Notes: a model not told the origin generated them from the sequence alone. 58,702 nucleotides of DNA from Candidatus Nanoarchaeia archaeon (GCA_028279685.1 JANQNG010000077.1:1-58702), one strand, 5' to 3'. Numbered from the stretch's first letter, positions 7,789 through 15,436 are shown. Made by a program: numbers and translations.

Positions 7789-8249
7789 TAAAGGGCCTCC
7801 TTTTCTTCACCATGAGCAGGGGAATATCTATAGTCACTCATAGTCCCCAATATTGCAAGTTTTGTATTCTCACCATCAGATCCACACCAACCACCAGTCT
7901 CTTTAACCATATCCTTTGGAGTCTTTCCTCCACGCTTACCGAATTTTTCCATGTATTTATTTATGTCAAAGGGTTCTAATATCTTTTCCCCATCTCCAGG
8001 CAATAAGTGAATTAGTTTTGAGATGAGTCTTGTTGCTCGGCTGAGTTTGGTGTTATTAAAAAACATAAGATCCTTGATAATATCTTCAGATATTTTCTCT
8101 GGGATGATCATGTCAAAGAGTTTAAATTCCCTAACTTTGAGGTTCCCACCTCGATGTCTTTCACTGGATTGGTACTTGTTTGATAATGTTTTCAAGTACC
8201 CAATGAATTTATCAATGTCCCAACCATGAACAGCAACTACTAAATGCAT
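7788..8249 (-). CDS. 'MH' paralogue family protein D (unknown function)
   Basis: 153 residues, closest to the neighbouring copy at 8249-8713. Shared elements are MHLVVAVHGW at the N-terminus, 'NLKVREFKLFDMIIPE', 'EDIIKDLMFF', 'LEPFDIN', 'FGKRGGKTPKDMVK' and the final 'KLAILGTMSD'. The 'KxGKxGGxT' stretch is shared only by copies C and D. The start overlaps the upstream stop (TAATG). The two genes look like a recent tandem duplication that has since diverged. Confidence 0.65.
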   Translation of the reverse strand: MHLVVAVHGWDIDKFIGYLKTLSNKYQSSERHRGGNLKVREFKLFDMIIPEKISEDIIKDLMFFNNTKLSRATRLISKLIHLLPGDGEKILEPFDINKYMEKFGKRGGKTPKDMVKETGGWCGSDGENTKLAILGTMSDYRYSPAHGEEKEAL

Positions 8250-8713
8250 TAAAGCACCTCCTTCATCTGACCGCTTTTTCCAGGTTTCATGTCAGACATT
8301 ATTCCCACAATCCCAAGCTTGACTGCTCCCATACCGTGAGGGAACCCATCAGGCATTCCTTTGATCATGTCTGCTTCTGTTCTTCCACCCTTCTTTCCAT
8401 GCTTTTTCTGCCAAGCCTCGTGATCGAAAGGCTCTAAAGGAATAAGACTCTTATCAAAAGAAGGTATAAAAGGTATCACTTTCTTGAAAAGACTTCCAAT
8501 ACGCATAAACTTCTCGTTCCAAAAAAACATAAGATCCTTGATAAAGTCTTCCTTGATCTCTTCTGGTATCCTGAGATCAAAAAATCTGATTTCCTTGACA
8601 TCCAGATTTCCACACCTCTCAACATATTCTGTCTTGTGTGTATTTGCCTTCTTCTTCAGATAACCCTTAAAGCTATCTAATTCATGACCATCTGCCATCA
8701 TGATTATATGCAT
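8249..8713 (-). CDS. 'MH' paralogue family protein C (unknown function)
   Basis: 154 residues. It carries MHIIMMADGH, 'NLDVKEIRFFDLRIPEE', 'EDFIKDLMFF', 'LEPFDHE', 'HGKKGGRTEADMIK' and 'KLGIVGIMSD', all aligned with copy D. The N-terminal strand plus conserved internal Asp residues suggest a compact alpha/beta fold. No known family was recognised. The gene sits between the charged 8713-9138 protein and copy D, with stop-start overlaps on both sides. Confidence 0.65.
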   Translation of the reverse strand: MHIIMMADGHELDSFKGYLKKKANTHKTEYVERCGNLDVKEIRFFDLRIPEEIKEDFIKDLMFFWNEKFMRIGSLFKKVIPFIPSFDKSLIPLEPFDHEAWQKKHGKKGGRTEADMIKGMPDGFPHGMGAVKLGIVGIMSDMKPGKSGQMKEVL

Positions 8714-9138
8714 TATTTCCCCTTAACAGCATTTTTAAGAAACTTTATTACGGATTTTCTGTTTTTGCCTGACTTCTCTATGTCCAACAATATCTCTGCT
8801 TCTGCGGAATGAAGTGTGTCTTCTTGCAACTGTTTCAATACTGTTCGTGTGTTTTGTGATAGGATGTTATCTGCATACTTCCTGAATTCCGGGTTGACTT
8901 CTTCTTCCATCTCTTTATCCACATCTACTTTCTTTGGTCTTGGTTCTTCGGCTCTATCAACAACAGCAACTTTTCCAGTGATATAATTTTCAGCTTCTTC
9001 CCGAGTTGTAAAAACTACTATTTCTGTTGCAGATATTGGTTCGTCATCAACAACTGTCACTTTATCTTTCTCAAAAAAATATTTGCTAGTCTTGACAGTG
9101 GCAAACTCAGATTCCTTTCTGATTGTAGCGAATCTCAT
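8713..9138 (-). CDS. Unknown charged protein of the head cluster
   Basis: 141 residues. The N-terminal ~55 residues are beta-rich (FATVKTSKYFFEKDKVTVVDDEPI), followed by 'TREEAENYI', an acidic/basic linker and a C-terminal helical segment ending in KNAVKGK. A GGAGG site precedes the ATG. It interrupts the run of 'MH' paralogues and does not share their motifs. Function unknown; its place suggests a virion or assembly role. Confidence 0.6.
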   Translation of the reverse strand: MRFATIRKESEFATVKTSKYFFEKDKVTVVDDEPISATEIVVFTTREEAENYITGKVAVVDRAEEPRPKKVDVDKEMEEEVNPEFRKYADNILSQNTRTVLKQLQEDTLHSAEAEILLDIEKSGKNRKSVIKFLKNAVKGK

Positions 9139-9150
9139 ATATGTCCTCCT

Positions 9151-9576
9151 TTAACGATCGATACCAACCTCTCTTCCCATCTGATCAATAGGCTCTATTT
9201 TCTCTCCAATAACTTGGGTTATTCCATTAAGCCTGTAATTTGTCATGTAGTTAGAGGGTTTTATGGTATCACTATCAAACATTTGATAACCTGAAATGTA
9301 TTTTAGAAAAGCATAAAAGAGCCTATTTATCCTCCCAAACGGAAGCTTTCCCTTGCTCTTGTTTTTCATGCCTTCTCCAGGCATTGACCTGTGATGAAAT
9401 GATAATATATCTGCCATTACATCGTCCCTTATTTTACGGGAGCATCTAACGTCATAAATTTTGATTTCTCTTAAAGAGATTGAATGGGTTTTCTGGTCTT
9501 TCTTGTATCTGTTTCTTGAGAACCTTTTCTCAAAATCTTTTGGATTCTTCCCTTCATAAGCGAATAGTATATGCAT
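9151..9576 (-). CDS. 'MH' paralogue family protein B (unknown function)
   Basis: 141 residues with MHILFAYEGK at the start, 'SLREIKIYDVRCSRK', 'DDVMADILSF', a basic helix (FGRINRLFYAFLKYISG) and 'ITQVIGEKIEP' near the end. It aligns with the other 'MH' genes but is diverged. The ATG overlaps the stop of copy A (TAATG). Function unknown. Confidence 0.65.
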   Translation of the reverse strand: MHILFAYEGKNPKDFEKRFSRNRYKKDQKTHSISLREIKIYDVRCSRKIRDDVMADILSFHHRSMPGEGMKNKSKGKLPFGRINRLFYAFLKYISGYQMFDSDTIKPSNYMTNYRLNGITQVIGEKIEPIDQMGREVGIDR

Positions 9577-9986
9577 TAAATTTGCTCCTTTTGACCTTTA
9601 TATCTATCCTTTAGTGCTCCGAGAATAAGAACTTTACCATCGAGATGATTATCGTATTTGAATGATTTGTTAGGTCTGATATCTGTGAGGTCTACAGGAG
9701 TCAATCTTTGCTGATCTTTTCCAAGCATCATATTAATTATCTTTGTTATGAATCCTTTTAAAACTGCTGTTCTGTCTTTTGCAATTGGTGGAAATGCTGT
9801 TAAGTCTGCAAGTATTTGTGGAAGAGCAGCTTCATTTAATCTAGCCTCAAAAAGTTTTATTTCCCAGAGGTCTATAGGGCTTCCTGGTGTCTGACTCGGA
9901 ACCTTGTATTCCTTTTTCTCCAAGGTCTGAATAAATTTCTGCATTATCTTCTTTCGATTAGATCCGTACAAAAAGAATAAATGCAA
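9576..9986 (-). CDS. 'MH' paralogue family protein A (unknown function)
   Basis: 136 residues, beginning at a TTG codon (TTG CAT) with GGTGG just upstream. Shared family elements are MHLFFLYGSN, 'DLWEIKLFEARL', 'PQILADLTAF', a basic hydrophobic helix (LKGFITKIINMML), 'TPVDLTDI' and 'VLILGALKDR'. It is the most upstream copy, directly after the decoration protein gene. Confidence 0.65.
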   Translation of the reverse strand: MHLFFLYGSNRKKIMQKFIQTLEKKEYKVPSQTPGSPIDLWEIKLFEARLNEAALPQILADLTAFPPIAKDRTAVLKGFITKIINMMLGKDQQRLTPVDLTDIRPNKSFKYDNHLDGKVLILGALKDRYKGQKEQI

Positions 9987-9995
9987 AAAACCACC

Positions 9996-10568
9996 TTAAA
10001 GTCTTCCTACAGTAACTTCCTTTGGTTCTATTACTTGGATCAGCAATCCGATGAGTCTGGCATCGCCTGACATATCATCACTGGCATTTGGTGCTTCTCT
10101 TCTGAAACGCCCATGAAATATATCTCCTGGTGCAAGACTTGATGCAGCTACTTCAAATGCAGATGATTTCTCTAGTGTGTCTGTATCTGCACTGGCAGTT
10201 TCAGTGTTTGTAACATTATTAACTGAGCCTGAAGCCGTGTCTTCTCCGAGAGCAGTTGATCTCCAGTCAAGATCCCAAACTACACTTCCAGATGAAGCAT
10301 TGGAATTCCAGTATGCAAAGATTTTTAACAATGCTTGTTTTGTCATGTTGTCTGGCAACTTGAAAGAGAATGTGCAATCCTCTTCGTCAGATGCATCGAA
10401 TAACAGAGCTGGAACATCATCATTTTGGCCTGCTGTTGCTGCTGTTCCTGATGTCTGAAGGCTGAGTTCTTGTGCTGAGAGCCATCTTTCATCTAGGACA
10501 ACCTTACCATCTGAGACCATTGCTTTTGCGTGTCCCCTTCCGCTTCTCCAACCGTATCTTGTTCCCAT
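9996..10568 (-). CDS. Capsid decoration / head fibre protein candidate
   Basis: 190 residues, beta-sandwich-like, rich in Asp/Ser/Thr, with no cysteine-rich or membrane parts. Strands such as CTFSFKLPDNM, ALLKIFAYWNSN and 'GDIFHGRFRREAP' plus a terminal 'IGLLIQVIEPKEVTVGRL' recall decoration or head-fibre proteins. It is the first gene after the major capsid gene and is separated from it by the structured RNA element. GGAGG lies upstream of the ATG at 10568. Confidence 0.6.
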   Translation of the reverse strand: MGTRYGWRSGRGHAKAMVSDGKVVLDERWLSAQELSLQTSGTAATAGQNDDVPALLFDASDEEDCTFSFKLPDNMTKQALLKIFAYWNSNASSGSVVWDLDWRSTALGEDTASGSVNNVTNTETASADTDTLEKSSAFEVAASSLAPGDIFHGRFRREAPNASDDMSGDARLIGLLIQVIEPKEVTVGRL

Positions 10569-10597
10569 ATTTAATTAACCTCCCATTTTCAATCCCA

Positions 10598-10734
10598 CAT
10601 AGGTCATTATGCCTTATGACAATCCCTATGATCGTGCTTTCGCACCGACTGAAGGCATAGGATAGATGCCTTAAGCATGTAGCCCTCAAAAACTAATGAG
10701 GGGGTGTAAGCCCATAAAAAATTCAATTGGGCTT
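10598..10734 (-). ncRNA. Multi-hairpin intergenic RNA element after the capsid gene
   Basis: Five inverted repeats occur in order on the transcript. A: AAGCCCA/TGGGCTT (10708-10734), beginning at the capsid stop. B: CCCTCA/TGAGGG (10683-10702). C: AAGGCAT/ATGCCTT, 7-bp stem (10652-10672). D: GTGC-GAAA-GCAC with a GNRA tetraloop (10634-10645). E: CATAGG/CCTATG with an inner GTCAT/ATGAC stem (10598-10630). The loop of E (AAGGCATA) is complementary to the 3' arm of C, so a pseudoknot or switch is possible. No reading frame of note occupies the space. It may stabilise or attenuate the capsid mRNA, or be a discrete RNA; function is inference. Confidence 0.55.
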
Positions 10735-11774
10735 TAGGAATCAGTAACTTTAACTCTTACGCAAGAATCTGGATGAATGACTGCTGATGCATAAGATGTT
10801 TCGAGAATTATTCTTCGTTCAAGCTCACTTGGGAAATCGAATGCGTGAACTCTGAGTCTCAATCCCCATGCAAGTCCAGCACATTTCATGGCTTTCACCA
10901 TAAGAGTTGCGTGACCTACTAGAGAACCAGATCCCCAATCGGTGTGCCTGCTTACCTGAGTTGTTGATAATATTTTCACACCCAAGTATTTTCCAATCTC
11001 ACCGTTCAATAGAACTTCTTGACTTCCATACTCTGCTGCGTTGGTAAACTGCGAATCTTTCAAGAAAGCAGTTTCCTGTTCAGGAGCAATGAAAAAGACA
11101 AATGGTGAATTTGGTTCAGGAAACCAAGGATTCTTTGTTCCGGTTGAGTCTGTTAGTGTTCCAGAAGAATAATATTTTGCAGTTCCAGACATTAGTCTTT
11201 CTCTTGCATCAGCAAGAACATCAGTTGTTAGAATGTCCCCTGCGGATAGTGTTGCTTCTGAAGTTGCATCTCCACCGAATACTTCCTGGAATCCGGAGTC
11301 GTCAGAGTCTGTGATGTTTGTGTCGTCATCGTCTTCGATAGCATCCCTAATTGCAACATCAACTTGCCTTGCATAGTAGTCAGTTAAGTCGTTTCTAGCT
11401 TCTGTGACTAGATTGACAGCATTAACTCTCATTGCATGGTTTGAAAGTGAGATTCCCCATCCGTGTATAGAAGGAGTAAATCTTACTCCATCAAGATTGT
11501 CGAGTTGGGTGAAAGTTATTGCTCCTCCTTCAGTTGTGTTGTCTGTCATTGAACCAAGGTAGAATTTTCTCTTAGGTGCAATCCAATCCTTGTGTCCTTG
11601 AGGAAGAACTTGCTGAACTGCTACTTGCTCGAAAAATCTTTTAGCTTTAGCACCGTCAATGATGTTTCTTGCCCACAGTGCTGGTTCCAGAGCATTAATT
11701 GCTGGTGAAGTTGCAGTTCCAGCTACTGTTGAAGATGTTGTATCGCCAGTTGCAAGTTCGATTATTTTTTTCAT
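10734..11774 (-). CDS. Major capsid protein (HK97 fold)
   Basis: 346 residues. The order is a variable N-terminus, helix-rich spine region (~110-150, ending DYYARQVDVAIRDAIED), a central domain with 'PFVFFIAPEQETAFL', then 'GEIGKYLGVKILSTTQV' and a C-terminal beta segment (HATLMVKAMKCAGLAWG). The 'G.ig.y.GvkI..s..v' stretch near the C-terminus is typical of HK97-like capsid proteins. The gene follows the protease/scaffold gene by two bases and is followed by the hairpin element, consistent with high expression. Confidence 0.85.
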   Translation of the reverse strand: MKKIIELATGDTTSSTVAGTATSPAINALEPALWARNIIDGAKAKRFFEQVAVQQVLPQGHKDWIAPKRKFYLGSMTDNTTEGGAITFTQLDNLDGVRFTPSIHGWGISLSNHAMRVNAVNLVTEARNDLTDYYARQVDVAIRDAIEDDDDTNITDSDDSGFQEVFGGDATSEATLSAGDILTTDVLADARERLMSGTAKYYSSGTLTDSTGTKNPWFPEPNSPFVFFIAPEQETAFLKDSQFTNAAEYGSQEVLLNGEIGKYLGVKILSTTQVSRHTDWGSGSLVGHATLMVKAMKCAGLAWGLRLRVHAFDFPSELERRIILETSYASAVIHPDSCVRVKVTDS

Positions 11775-11776
11775 AC

Positions 11777-12412
11777 TCAGTTGATCTCTGCGAGCAGATT
11801 AACTCCTGGATTCTTAAGCTTTGCCATCATCATGTGATCTAGTGCTTCTTCTTTCATTAGGTCTGGATTTTCTTTTATGGTCTTGTCGACTTCTGAAAGT
11901 TCGATGTTGGCATGTTTTTCTTCAGGTTCATTGAGACGCTTTTCAAGATTATCGATCTTTTTGTTGGCATTGCTGAGTTCCGCTTTCAATTGCTTGACAT
12001 CTGCTGAGTTCTTGTTGGTCTTGAATGCTTCCGCAATTTGTGAGAGTGTTGCTTCTGGATTCTCTTTTCTGTAACCTGCTGCGAATTCTGGGAATTCTGC
12101 AAGGGTTACAATTTCTGCAAGCTCTTTTTCTGATAGTTTTGCTTCAGTTTTCTCTGCACTCTCGGAACTGTCGCCTTCGCTTGATCCAGATTCTTCTCCT
12201 GACTCACCAGATTCTTCGCCTTCAGCAGGCTTTGAATCCTCTTCACCTTCAGCGTTCTTCATTGTTGAAGGCATGCCTGGGGGCATTTTCTTTTTCTTGT
12301 CAGGCATTTCAGGTGACCCAGAAGGATCTTCTGTACCACGAAGTTGCTTGATTTCTTCTCGAAGAGTCTTGACTTCTTCAGTCAAAGTCTCGATAGTATT
12401 TTCTCCGCTCAT
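11777..12412 (-). CDS. Nested in-frame scaffold protein (internal start)
   Basis: Within the protease gene, AAGGAGGGATCAAAT stands immediately before the in-frame ATG at 12412, giving GGAGG with 8-base spacing. Translation from here yields 211 residues that are entirely the scaffold part: an acidic Glu/Ser linker and a coiled coil. Overlapping protease and scaffold products from one frame are known for lambda C/Nu3. The internal site is as good as any gene start in this genome, so production of a separate scaffold is likely. Confidence 0.7.
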   Translation of the reverse strand: MSGENTIETLTEEVKTLREEIKQLRGTEDPSGSPEMPDKKKKMPPGMPSTMKNAEGEEDSKPAEGEESGESGEESGSSEGDSSESAEKTEAKLSEKELAEIVTLAEFPEFAAGYRKENPEATLSQIAEAFKTNKNSADVKQLKAELSNANKKIDNLEKRLNEPEEKHANIELSEVDKTIKENPDLMKEEALDHMMMAKLKNPGVNLLAEIN

Positions 12413-12985
12413 ATTTGATCCCTCCTTTTTTTGAGAATTATTGATAAAAGCTTTCTTGACAGCAGGATTGAATACCAATGAAAAGTTTTCAAAAACAAAA
12501 TCGGTTATTTGTCCCATAGCATTTTCATCTGCCATAAGTCTTGGAGATATCCCAAAGATATTCCTGTCTGGTCCGACTCCGCTTGAAAGTTTTTTCACAG
12601 TATCTACTTTGATAGCTGTACCTTCATCAAATATAACAACATCCCCAAGAACTTCTTCTCCCTTAATTCTTGGATTGGCTACGAAACCAAGCCAGTGAAT
12701 TAGCCCTCCAGAAAGGCCTTCTCTTACTTTATCCTGATCAAAATGCTCTGCAAAAACAGAATTAACTTTTCTAGATTCCCAATCACTGTTTTTGAAAGCT
12801 CTCTTTATTGCATCTGCGTTATAATACTTTCCATTCCATGTACCTGGGGCCATGAGCACTTGATCTCTGAGAACATAAGGAAGTTCAATTCCGCTAACTT
12901 TCTTATTGAGAAGATCATCTATCTGATTATGGAGATTTTTTACATAAGAATTTTCTAATAACTGAGACATCTCTATTTTGTTCAT
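11777..12985 (-). CDS. Prohead protease fused to scaffold
   Basis: 402 residues. Residues ~35-180 form a protease-like domain: 'VLMAPGTWNGKYYNADAI', then H81 (FAEHFD) and S147 (FGISPRLM), candidates for the His/Ser pair of phage serine prohead proteases. Residues 192-402 are acidic, low-complexity and then coiled coil (VKQLKAELSNANKKIDNLEKRL), typical of scaffolding. An internal ATG at codon 192 has its own strong ribosome-binding site (see separate entry). TATA box TTTATATA lies about 25 bases upstream of the first ATG, so the message is probably leaderless. The gene directly precedes the major capsid gene. Confidence 0.8.
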   Translation of the reverse strand: MNKIEMSQLLENSYVKNLHNQIDDLLNKKVSGIELPYVLRDQVLMAPGTWNGKYYNADAIKRAFKNSDWESRKVNSVFAEHFDQDKVREGLSGGLIHWLGFVANPRIKGEEVLGDVVIFDEGTAIKVDTVKKLSSGVGPDRNIFGISPRLMADENAMGQITDFVFENFSLVFNPAVKKAFINNSQKKEGSNMSGENTIETLTEEVKTLREEIKQLRGTEDPSGSPEMPDKKKKMPPGMPSTMKNAEGEEDSKPAEGEESGESGEESGSSEGDSSESAEKTEAKLSEKELAEIVTLAEFPEFAAGYRKENPEATLSQIAEAFKTNKNSADVKQLKAELSNANKKIDNLEKRLNEPEEKHANIELSEVDKTIKENPDLMKEEALDHMMMAKLKNPGVNLLAEIN

Positions 12986-12995
12986 GATTAACCCA

Positions 12996-13017
12996 AAAAT
13001 TAAAGAAGTATATAAAA
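12996..13017 (-). promoter_or_regulatory. Archaeal-type promoter for the protease/capsid genes
   Basis: Minus-strand TTTTATATAC followed by TTCTTTAATTTT, identical over 22 bases to 6362-6383. The TATA box ends 24 bases before the ATG at 12985, so transcription would begin at or just before the start codon (leaderless). Confidence 0.7.
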
Positions 13018-13021
13018 GTTC

Positions 13022-13177
13022 CTAAGTATACCTTCTCCTGATCTTTTCCACAGTTGACTTTGACACCCCAACCTCTTTTGCTATCTTTCTGATAGATAAT
13101 GATGATGATTCTGATAGCTCTATGATTTTCTTTATCTTCTTTGTTCCAATTTCATGAGTTCCATAAGGTCTTGCCAT
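13022..13177 (-). CDS. Small helix-turn-helix protein
   Basis: 51 residues from the ATG at 13177, which overlaps the upstream TAA (TAATG). A longer frame to 13204 exists, but this start fits the coupling used throughout. Residues ~30-51 (SIRKIAKEVGVSKSTVEKIRRRY) are a clear helix-turn-helix of the resolvase/Hin type. It sits just before the capsid promoter at 12996-13017, so it may be an autoregulator or late-gene switch (inference). Confidence 0.7.
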   Translation of the reverse strand: MARPYGTHEIGTKKIKKIIELSESSSLSIRKIAKEVGVSKSTVEKIRRRYT

Positions 13178-13950
13178 TATGATCTCCCTACCTTTTGTTT
13201 CCATTCTTCATGACTTTTGCAAGGCATAAAGACTACTTTACCTTCAGCATTGTGTGTATGGCTTCCAGAACAGCCTATTTCACCAGCTCTCTTTATTGCA
13301 TCCTCTCTCTTTTCAAATTGGTCTGGACCCAGATTCCTTAAAAGAATCCAATTATTTTCTGCTAATGGATATGTAGAATCATACTGTTTTATTACTGCAC
13401 CATTAGACCTGTTATTCTTGGAAACCAGGTCTATAAAGTTAGTAAGGTCTTTTCTGTTTTTTGCGAGATGTGATGGAACCTCCTTTATGCTATCTGTAAA
13501 TTTGAGTGACCTGAGTTCTGTTTTTCTGATGGGCCAAGATTCATCGGTAAGAAGCCTATTGGAATAAAGAATATCCGAGCAATAAAAAATATTATTCTGT
13601 ATGACACCATCAACAATCAAATCCTTATCTGACAGTTTGACCCCGTCATGAAATATGTTATCATCCTTAAGACTCATTTCACCCTTCTTGGAATTGAAGA
13701 ACTTTACCTGATTTCCTTTTTTGTGAAGCATTGCACGAGTTCCGTTAATATTCTCCTCAACAATAAACCAATCAGGATGTCCCTTTGGGGTTGCAGATTT
13801 GTTGAGTTCTTTTTCTCTAATCTCTAGGTTTTCAATTATCTTCTCTCTTGTTTTGATTTCTTCTTCTAATCTTTTCTTTTTTGCTGCTAACTGTTTCTCC
13901 ATCAACTCTTCCCTTCTCTTTATCTCTTTTAATATTCTATCCTGCTGCAT
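13177..13950 (-). CDS. DNA ligase-like protein with catalytic residues replaced
   Basis: 257 residues. Residues 1-50 are a coiled coil. Residues ~58-205 follow the order of an ATP-dependent ligase nucleotidyltransferase domain: 'FIVEENINGTRAMLHKKG' at motif I (Lys replaced by N67, Asp by N69), 'LIVDGVI' at motif III (Glu replaced by V116), 'FYCSDILYSN' (conserved), 'NGAVIKQYDSTY' at motif IV (Glu replaced by N183) and 'NNWILLRN' at motif V. It should therefore be inactive. The C-terminus has C227, H231, H233, C244 and H247 (CSGSHTHN...MPCKSH), a likely zinc site seen in some phage head-cluster proteins. A structural role in the virion is likely but unproven. Confidence 0.65.
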   Translation of the reverse strand: MQQDRILKEIKRREELMEKQLAAKKKRLEEEIKTREKIIENLEIREKELNKSATPKGHPDWFIVEENINGTRAMLHKKGNQVKFFNSKKGEMSLKDDNIFHDGVKLSDKDLIVDGVIQNNIFYCSDILYSNRLLTDESWPIRKTELRSLKFTDSIKEVPSHLAKNRKDLTNFIDLVSKNNRSNGAVIKQYDSTYPLAENNWILLRNLGPDQFEKREDAIKRAGEIGCSGSHTHNAEGKVVFMPCKSHEEWKQKVGRS

Positions 13951-14641
13951 TCAATTCCTCCAATTTCTCTGCTGAAACACTTCTTAAAAATATTTCTTCA
14001 AATTCTACAATCTCCTTGTTTAAGTCTTCAATTTTGTTTTCAACTGATTGTAAACGCTTAAACTCTGTTTTAAGTTGTTCTAGTGATATGGATTTAGACT
14101 GGTTCAACTTTATCACCCTCTTTGCATCTGACAGATTGATCTGAACTTTTTCAATTTTATCTTTCATGCTACCGAATATTTTTTGTATTGATCTTGAATT
14201 TTTTTCTTCTGCTAAAAGAAGTTTCCCAACTTCTCCTTTCAGTTTCATTAAAGCATCCATCATTTTATTGTCCGGATTTCTAAGCTTTGAGTCAATGAAA
14301 TCAATTGCCTGTATAATCTTATCTTTTTCTTCCTTTGTAAATACCATGACTGGTCTTTGCACAAACCCCCCACCCCGGTGAAGTCTTCCAACTGCAATAG
14401 TATGTGTTGACTTGAAGGGTGTTGTTGCTGAATCCATGACTGCAAAGAGTGTTGTGTCATTTGGCGGTGTGAGAAAAGTAAATTTGTATATTCCTGTGGA
14501 TCCTATCTCTGTCATTGATTTATCTTCCAGGAATTTTGTTCCATCAGGATAATACACATTGAGCAAGACATCACTTAGTCCGCTTGTTGACTTTCTTGCA
14601 TTGTAATAGACTGTTGCCTTTTCTCTTTTCTCATATCTCAT
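13937..14641 (-). CDS. Coiled-coil virion protein with N-terminal beta domain
   Basis: 234 residues. Residues ~5-85 look like an Ig/carboxypeptidase-regulatory type beta domain (LLNVYYPDGTKFLEDKS, 'GIYKFTFLTPPNDTTLFAVMD'). Residues ~100-230 are long helices with heptads (IEKVQINLSDAKRVIKLNQ, 'LKTEFKRLQSVENKIEDLN'). The C-terminus overlaps the start of the ligase-like gene, whose own N-terminus is coiled coil, so the two proteins may interact. Function unknown; probably structural. Confidence 0.6.
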   Translation of the reverse strand: MRYEKREKATVYYNARKSTSGLSDVLLNVYYPDGTKFLEDKSMTEIGSTGIYKFTFLTPPNDTTLFAVMDSATTPFKSTHTIAVGRLHRGGGFVQRPVMVFTKEEKDKIIQAIDFIDSKLRNPDNKMMDALMKLKGEVGKLLLAEEKNSRSIQKIFGSMKDKIEKVQINLSDAKRVIKLNQSKSISLEQLKTEFKRLQSVENKIEDLNKEIVEFEEIFLRSVSAEKLEELNAAG

Positions 14642-15435
14642 TAGAATGCACCTCCAATCAATGTTAAGAATATCTCAACTATTAGATTTAACATATTAAG
14701 ACCTTCTTGACCTGAAGGAAAGCTCCAAGTTTCATTAGCTATTGCACTTGCATTTACATTAACAGTGGCATTGCTTGAATTATACAAACCTTCCCCATGT
14801 TCTAATGTAATATTTGTAACAATACTCTCATTAATATTTTTTATCAATTCCTGTGTGCTCTCATTAACAACAAAGGAACAATCATGTGGCTCAAAATAAG
14901 TTCCTCCTGCTGCTGTTATGATACAATTCTTGTAACCGCTAGTAGAAGAACCTGTAAATGTGAAATTGTGCAGTCCGTTAGAATTATTGTTCATTAGAGA
15001 TGATGCTTCTGACAATCCCGACTCATTTGTAATGTTTATCTCTATTATTTTTTCTGTAATAAACGACCCATCCGTCTGATTCCACGCCCAGACTGTTATA
15101 AGACACTCTTCATTAATTGCAAGCTCTTTCTGTGTGCATCCTTCAAGGGCATCAGTCATTGGAATGAAAACTACAAGAGTCATAAGCATTGTAATTAGAG
15201 TTGCAACTATCCCTATAAACATGGAAGCTTTCCTAAGAGTCCATCTATTGTCCTCGAGGTTTTTTATCCTGCTAGTGTTGCTTTTGGAAGTTCCGTTTAT
15301 TTCATCAACTTTTTCTTCTATCTTGTCTAACTTGACCATAATTCTTTCACTGTGTTCCTCTATATGAATGTTCAAACCTTTCACCGATGCTTTCAGTTTT
15401 CCTATTTCAAGACTTACCTGATCTAACTTTACCAT
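14641..15435 (-). CDS. Membrane-anchored coiled-coil glycoprotein candidate
   Basis: 264 residues. Residues ~1-65 form a heptad helix (VSLEIGKLKASVKGLNIHIE, IMVKLDKIEEKVDEI), ~72-92 a transmembrane segment (MFIGIVATLITMLMTLVVFI). The rest is an outer beta domain with about a dozen NxS/T sites and four cysteines, ending in a hydrophobic tail (LNLIVEIFLTLIGGAF). Architecture suggests an inside-coil, outside-ectodomain protein, either a virion spike or a protein placed in the host envelope. Confidence 0.6.
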   Translation of the reverse strand: MVKLDQVSLEIGKLKASVKGLNIHIEEHSERIMVKLDKIEEKVDEINGTSKSNTSRIKNLEDNRWTLRKASMFIGIVATLITMLMTLVVFIPMTDALEGCTQKELAINEECLITVWAWNQTDGSFITEKIIEINITNESGLSEASSLMNNNSNGLHNFTFTGSSTSGYKNCIITAAGGTYFEPHDCSFVVNESTQELIKNINESIVTNITLEHGEGLYNSSNATVNVNASAIANETWSFPSGQEGLNMLNLIVEIFLTLIGGAF

Positions 15436-15436
15436 C

